A stretch of 16,838 nucleotides of DNA from SFTJ01 sp045613305 (GTDB lineage: Bacteria; Bacteroidota; Bacteroidia; Bacteroidales; Muribaculaceae). The number at the start of each line of letters is the position of its first letter. The first letter of the stretch is position 1. The notes under the pieces were generated by a model. It was not told where the DNA came from. It searched no databases and saw nothing but the letters and a program-made list of their open reading frames with translations. Positions 15,167 through 16,838 of this stretch are shown here, one piece after another. The stretch lies in contig JAZLAU010000015.1 in the NCBI GenBank assembly GCA_045613305.1, positions 1 through 16,838 of the forward strand, written 5' to 3'. The translations under genes and the position numbers were made by a program.

Positions 15167-15684
15167 TGAATAACCAAGAACTATTTCCTGTCATCAACGA
15201 ACTTGGCGAAGTAATTGGCAAAGCCACACGCAAGGAATGCCACAGCGGCTCTAAACTGCTGCACCCCGTTATTCACCTGCATATTTTCAACTCTAAAGGT
15301 GAACTATATCTACAAAAACGTTCTCTAAACAAAGACATTCAACCAGGCAAATGGGATACTGCCGTTGGCGGCCATGTCGACTTTGGAGAAACTATCGAAC
15401 ACGCTTTGTTGCGCGAGGCTAAAGAAGAATTAGGCTTAACCGATTTCAACCCCATTCATTTGTTTTCCTACATTTTCGAGAGTGAGCACGAACGAGAAAT
15501 GATTAACGCTTACTACACAACCACAAATATCGAAACTTTCAACTACGACCCCGTGGAAGTTGACGACGGACGTTTTTGGGCTTTATCTGAAATTAATGAG
15601 GCTTTAGGTAAAAATATCCTAACCCCTAATTTCGAACAAGAATATCAAAAAATGATTATTGCACTTGAGCAATTAGAAAAATAG
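15163..15684 (+). CDS. NUDIX hydrolase
   Basis: Cytosolic hydrolase of a nucleoside-diphosphate-linked substrate; the exact substrate cannot be read from sequence. The 173 residues carry a full NUDIX box, Gly70 x5 Glu76 x7 Arg84-Glu85-x2-Glu88-Glu89-x-Gly91, in GGHVDFGETIEHALLREA and KEELGL. The N-terminal FPVINELGEVIGKATR and LHPVIHLHIFN with LQKRS resemble the Idi/YfcD-like subgroup of NUDIX proteins, so isopentenyl-diphosphate isomerase-like ancestry is possible but not function. ATGATG at 15163 gives two adjacent starts, the first overlapping the topB stop (ATGA), which indicates translational coupling. No hairpin terminator is visible between its stop and the tRNA-Cys promoter. Confidence 0.92.
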   Translation: MMNNQELFPVINELGEVIGKATRKECHSGSKLLHPVIHLHIFNSKGELYLQKRSLNKDIQPGKWDTAVGGHVDFGETIEHALLREAKEELGLTDFNPIHLFSYIFESEHEREMINAYYTTTNIETFNYDPVEVDDGRFWALSEINEALGKNILTPNFEQEYQKMIIALEQLEK

Positions 15685-15714
15685 ATATTTTTCTTCAAAA
15701 AGACACTAAATATT

Positions 15715-15744
15715 TTGAACTTTCAGAAATAAGTAGTACCTTTG
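15715..15744 (+). promoter_or_regulatory. Full Bacteroidota promoter for tRNA-Cys
   Basis: TTG (15715-15717, within TTTTG), a 19-base spacer, then TACCTTTG (15737-15744). Both the -33 and -7 elements and their spacing match the Bacteroidota primary sigma consensus. The tRNA begins 12 bases after the -7 box. Confidence 0.88.
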
Positions 15745-15756
15745 TATAACGAAAAT

Positions 15757-15828
15757 GGTCGCATGGATGAGTGGCTTAGTCAGCGGTCTGCAAAACCGTG
15801 TACGGCGGTTCGAATCCGCCTGTGACCT
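15757..15828 (+). tRNA. tRNA-Cys (anticodon GCA)
   Basis: A 72-base cloverleaf. The acceptor stem GGTCGCA pairs with TGTGACC with one G-T wobble. The anticodon stem GCGGT/ACCGT holds the loop CTGCAAA, with anticodon GCA at 15790-15792. The T arm is GGCGG-TTCGAAT-CCGCC. The discriminator base is T (U73), as expected for cysteine tRNA. CCA is not encoded. The D stem shows three good pairs. It has its own promoter and terminator. Confidence 0.96.
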
Positions 15829-15830
15829 CT

Positions 15831-15868
15831 AAAGGATATATCATAACGATATATCCTTTTTTGTTTTA
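15831..15868 (+). terminator. Intrinsic terminator of tRNA-Cys
   Basis: Perfect 12-bp stem AAAGGATATATC (15831-15842) with GATATATCCTTT (15848-15859), a 5-base loop ATAAC, and a T-rich tail continuing to about 15868. It starts two bases after the tRNA. Confidence 0.93.
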
Positions 15869-15877
15869 TTACTATAT

Positions 15878-16189
15878 CGCATTTATACCACCCTTAATTT
15901 GGATAATAGTGAATTTGGAGTTTGAGTTGATGTAAAGAATGAAGGTAGAAATCTTGAAGAAAATGCAATTTAAACGACTTTCGGTCGCAGAAATGATGCC
16001 AATTCACCATATGATGAAGAAGTGATATATACCAGTAACGAAATAACTCTTGAACAATTGGCACTTCTCAAGCGACCCAATTTCGCTCAATATCCAACCG
16101 AACAAGAGTTATCTATCGACAAAGACACAACATTTTCTCAAATTTCCAACTTAACATCTGATGAAAATGTTACACAAAACTCTGGATAG
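15878..16189 (+). pseudogene. Decayed coding frame of unknown family beside tRNA-Cys
   Basis: One frame stays protein-like from 15878 to a TAG at 16187-16189, broken only by TGA (15923-15925) and TAA (15971-15973). The three pieces read RIYTTLNLDNSEFGV, then VDVKNEGRNLEENAI, then a 71-codon stop-free run that includes DEEVIYTSNEITLEQLALLK and ends ENVTQNSG. No in-frame ATG is present in the last run; GTG at 16022 is the only plausible start. The hydrophilic, Glu/Asn/Thr/Gln-rich composition resembles a protein C-terminus rather than noncoding DNA. I do not recognise the family. It lies directly past a tRNA gene, a common place for integrated elements, but I found no duplicated tRNA end nearby. 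Chance remains possible. Confidence 0.35.
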
Positions 16190-16388
16190 CATGCTATATC
16201 AAATACATGCCAACAAGACAATATAAAGAGTCAATATTAATTTTTAAAAGTTTTTTTGCCTTTATATTCATAGACCTACTACTTCGCTTATCATATTGCA
16301 AAACCGAAATAGCACTAAAATTAACCTTACAAATTATTCATTGACCATCGTTTGCGTCTCGCATAGTTGCACAAAAACTTTATTGTAC

Positions 16389-16439
16389 TCGCTGAGGTAG
16401 ATTCATCAGCCAACTTCTCTGCTCGATTTTAAAAAGCAA
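16389..16439 (+). repeat. Imperfect direct repeat, copy A
   Basis: TCGCTGAGG, one variable base (T), AGATTCATCAG (16389-16409), a 16-base divergent spacer, then ATTTTAAAA-A-GCAA (16426-16439). It matches copy B 115 bases downstream with identical internal spacing. GCTGA and TCAGC within the first block can pair around a 10-base loop. GCACAAAAA also precedes both copies, at different distances. Confidence 0.7.
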
Positions 16440-16503
16440 GTTACAATTCTGAATGTTACTCTCATTTGTGCACAAAAAGGCGCGTTTTGGGCCTGTATCG
16501 TTC

Positions 16504-16554
16504 TCGCTGAGGCAGATTCATCAGTTAGAAGCACAGCACAATTTTAAAACGCAA
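16504..16554 (+). repeat. Imperfect direct repeat, copy B
   Basis: TCGCTGAGG, one variable base (C), AGATTCATCAG (16504-16524), a 16-base divergent spacer, then ATTTTAAAA-C-GCAA (16541-16554). The spacer has no obvious identity with that of copy A. In both copies one frame reads IVLAE-x-DSS and ends in TTT TAA after the same number of codons. Confidence 0.7.
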
Positions 16555-16696
16555 AATTGTCCGCTTCACTAATAACTACTCCCTCGGCTGCTGATTAAGC
16601 GGCCTTGATTTAATTCGCGTGAGAGCATACCTCCCGAGCGGATTGTGTTGTTCTCTTTCGACAAAAAAAGCGTTTGCTTCATTTTGCGTAAGGGCA

Positions 16697-16730
16697 TAAA
16701 AAAAAGCCCCGAGCGCAGTGCTCGGGGCTT
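16697..16730 (-). terminator. Intrinsic terminator of the rRNA operon
   Basis: Perfect 11-bp GC-rich stem AAGCCCCGAGC (16704-16714) with GCTCGGGGCTT (16720-16730) and a 5-base loop. It is followed on the minus strand by a run of eight T (complement of the A-run at 16698-16705). It directly follows the 5S rRNA 3' end. Confidence 0.93.
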
Positions 16731-16731
16731 C

Positions 16732-16838
<107 letters not shown>

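Larger units (their letters stand above)
15869..16696. other. Gene-poor stretch between tRNA-Cys and the rRNA operon end
   Basis: About 830 bases without an intact gene, between the plus-strand tRNA terminator and the minus-strand rRNA terminator, so it should be transcriptionally quiet from both sides. It holds the decayed frame (15878-16189), an AT-rich stretch (about 16230-16340) and two imperfect repeats (16389-16439 and 16504-16554). Between 16560 and 16690 I see no clear structure. Confidence 0.6.

Noticed and set aside
15939..16025. Short Met-rich frame beginning ATGAAGGTAG
   Set aside because: Only 28 codons, in a different frame from the better-supported decayed coding frame, and without resemblance to known peptides.
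15829..16200. Search for a duplicated tRNA-Cys 3' end marking an attachment site
   Set aside because: No second copy of the T-arm or acceptor sequence was found by eye in the rest of the window.
16403..16524. CTGATGA on the minus strand in both repeat copies, like a hammerhead ribozyme core or a C box
   Set aside because: No GAAA element follows a plausible second stem and the flanking stems are missing. The match is explained by the shared repeat block.

Overview
The window comes from a Bacteroidales-type member of the Bacteroidota. The evidence is a Bacteroides-like serine palmitoyltransferase, a DUF4827 lipoprotein, a BACON-like lipoprotein, Bacteroidota-type TopB and DsbD, and promoter boxes of the form TAnnTTTG. 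Family level (for example Muribaculaceae or Prevotellaceae) cannot be settled from the sequence. Most of it is ordinary, intact chromosome. I found no CRISPR array, insertion sequence, prophage or defence island.

Layout, left to right. (1) 78-1265, minus: serine palmitoyltransferase, the first step of sphingolipid synthesis, with its own promoter. (2) 1619-6865, minus: an apparent five-gene operon read sppA - lpxK - purine nucleoside phosphorylase - thiL - small BACON-like lipoprotein, closed by a terminator at 1569-1597. (3) 7022-10080, minus: nrnA - DUF4827 lipoprotein - glmM, closed by a strong terminator at 6951-6989. (4) 10081-10242: a divergent promoter region. (5) 10243-15684, plus: dsbD - mazG - topB - NUDIX hydrolase, closely spaced and in one case overlapping. 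(6) 15757-15828, plus: tRNA-Cys(GCA) with a textbook promoter and terminator. (7) About 15870-16690: no intact gene, but a degraded reading frame and a pair of imperfect 50-base repeats. (8) 16697-16838, minus: the end of an rRNA operon (5S rRNA, cut by the window edge, and its terminator), converging on the tRNA.

The genes form functional groups. Envelope building is represented by SPT (sphingolipid), LpxK (lipid A), GlmM (UDP-GlcNAc precursor), SppA (membrane protease), DsbD (periplasmic thiol reduction) and two lipoproteins. Nucleotide and cofactor housekeeping is represented by PNP, ThiL, NrnA, MazG, the NUDIX enzyme and TopB.

The points most worth checking are an asparagine-to-aspartate change in the base-binding pocket of PNP, loss of the middle acidic residue of the TOPRIM motif in TopB, a possible FKBP-like fold in the DUF4827 lipoprotein, the repeat pair near the rRNA operon, and the decayed coding frame beside tRNA-Cys. 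None of these amounts to a clearly new system.
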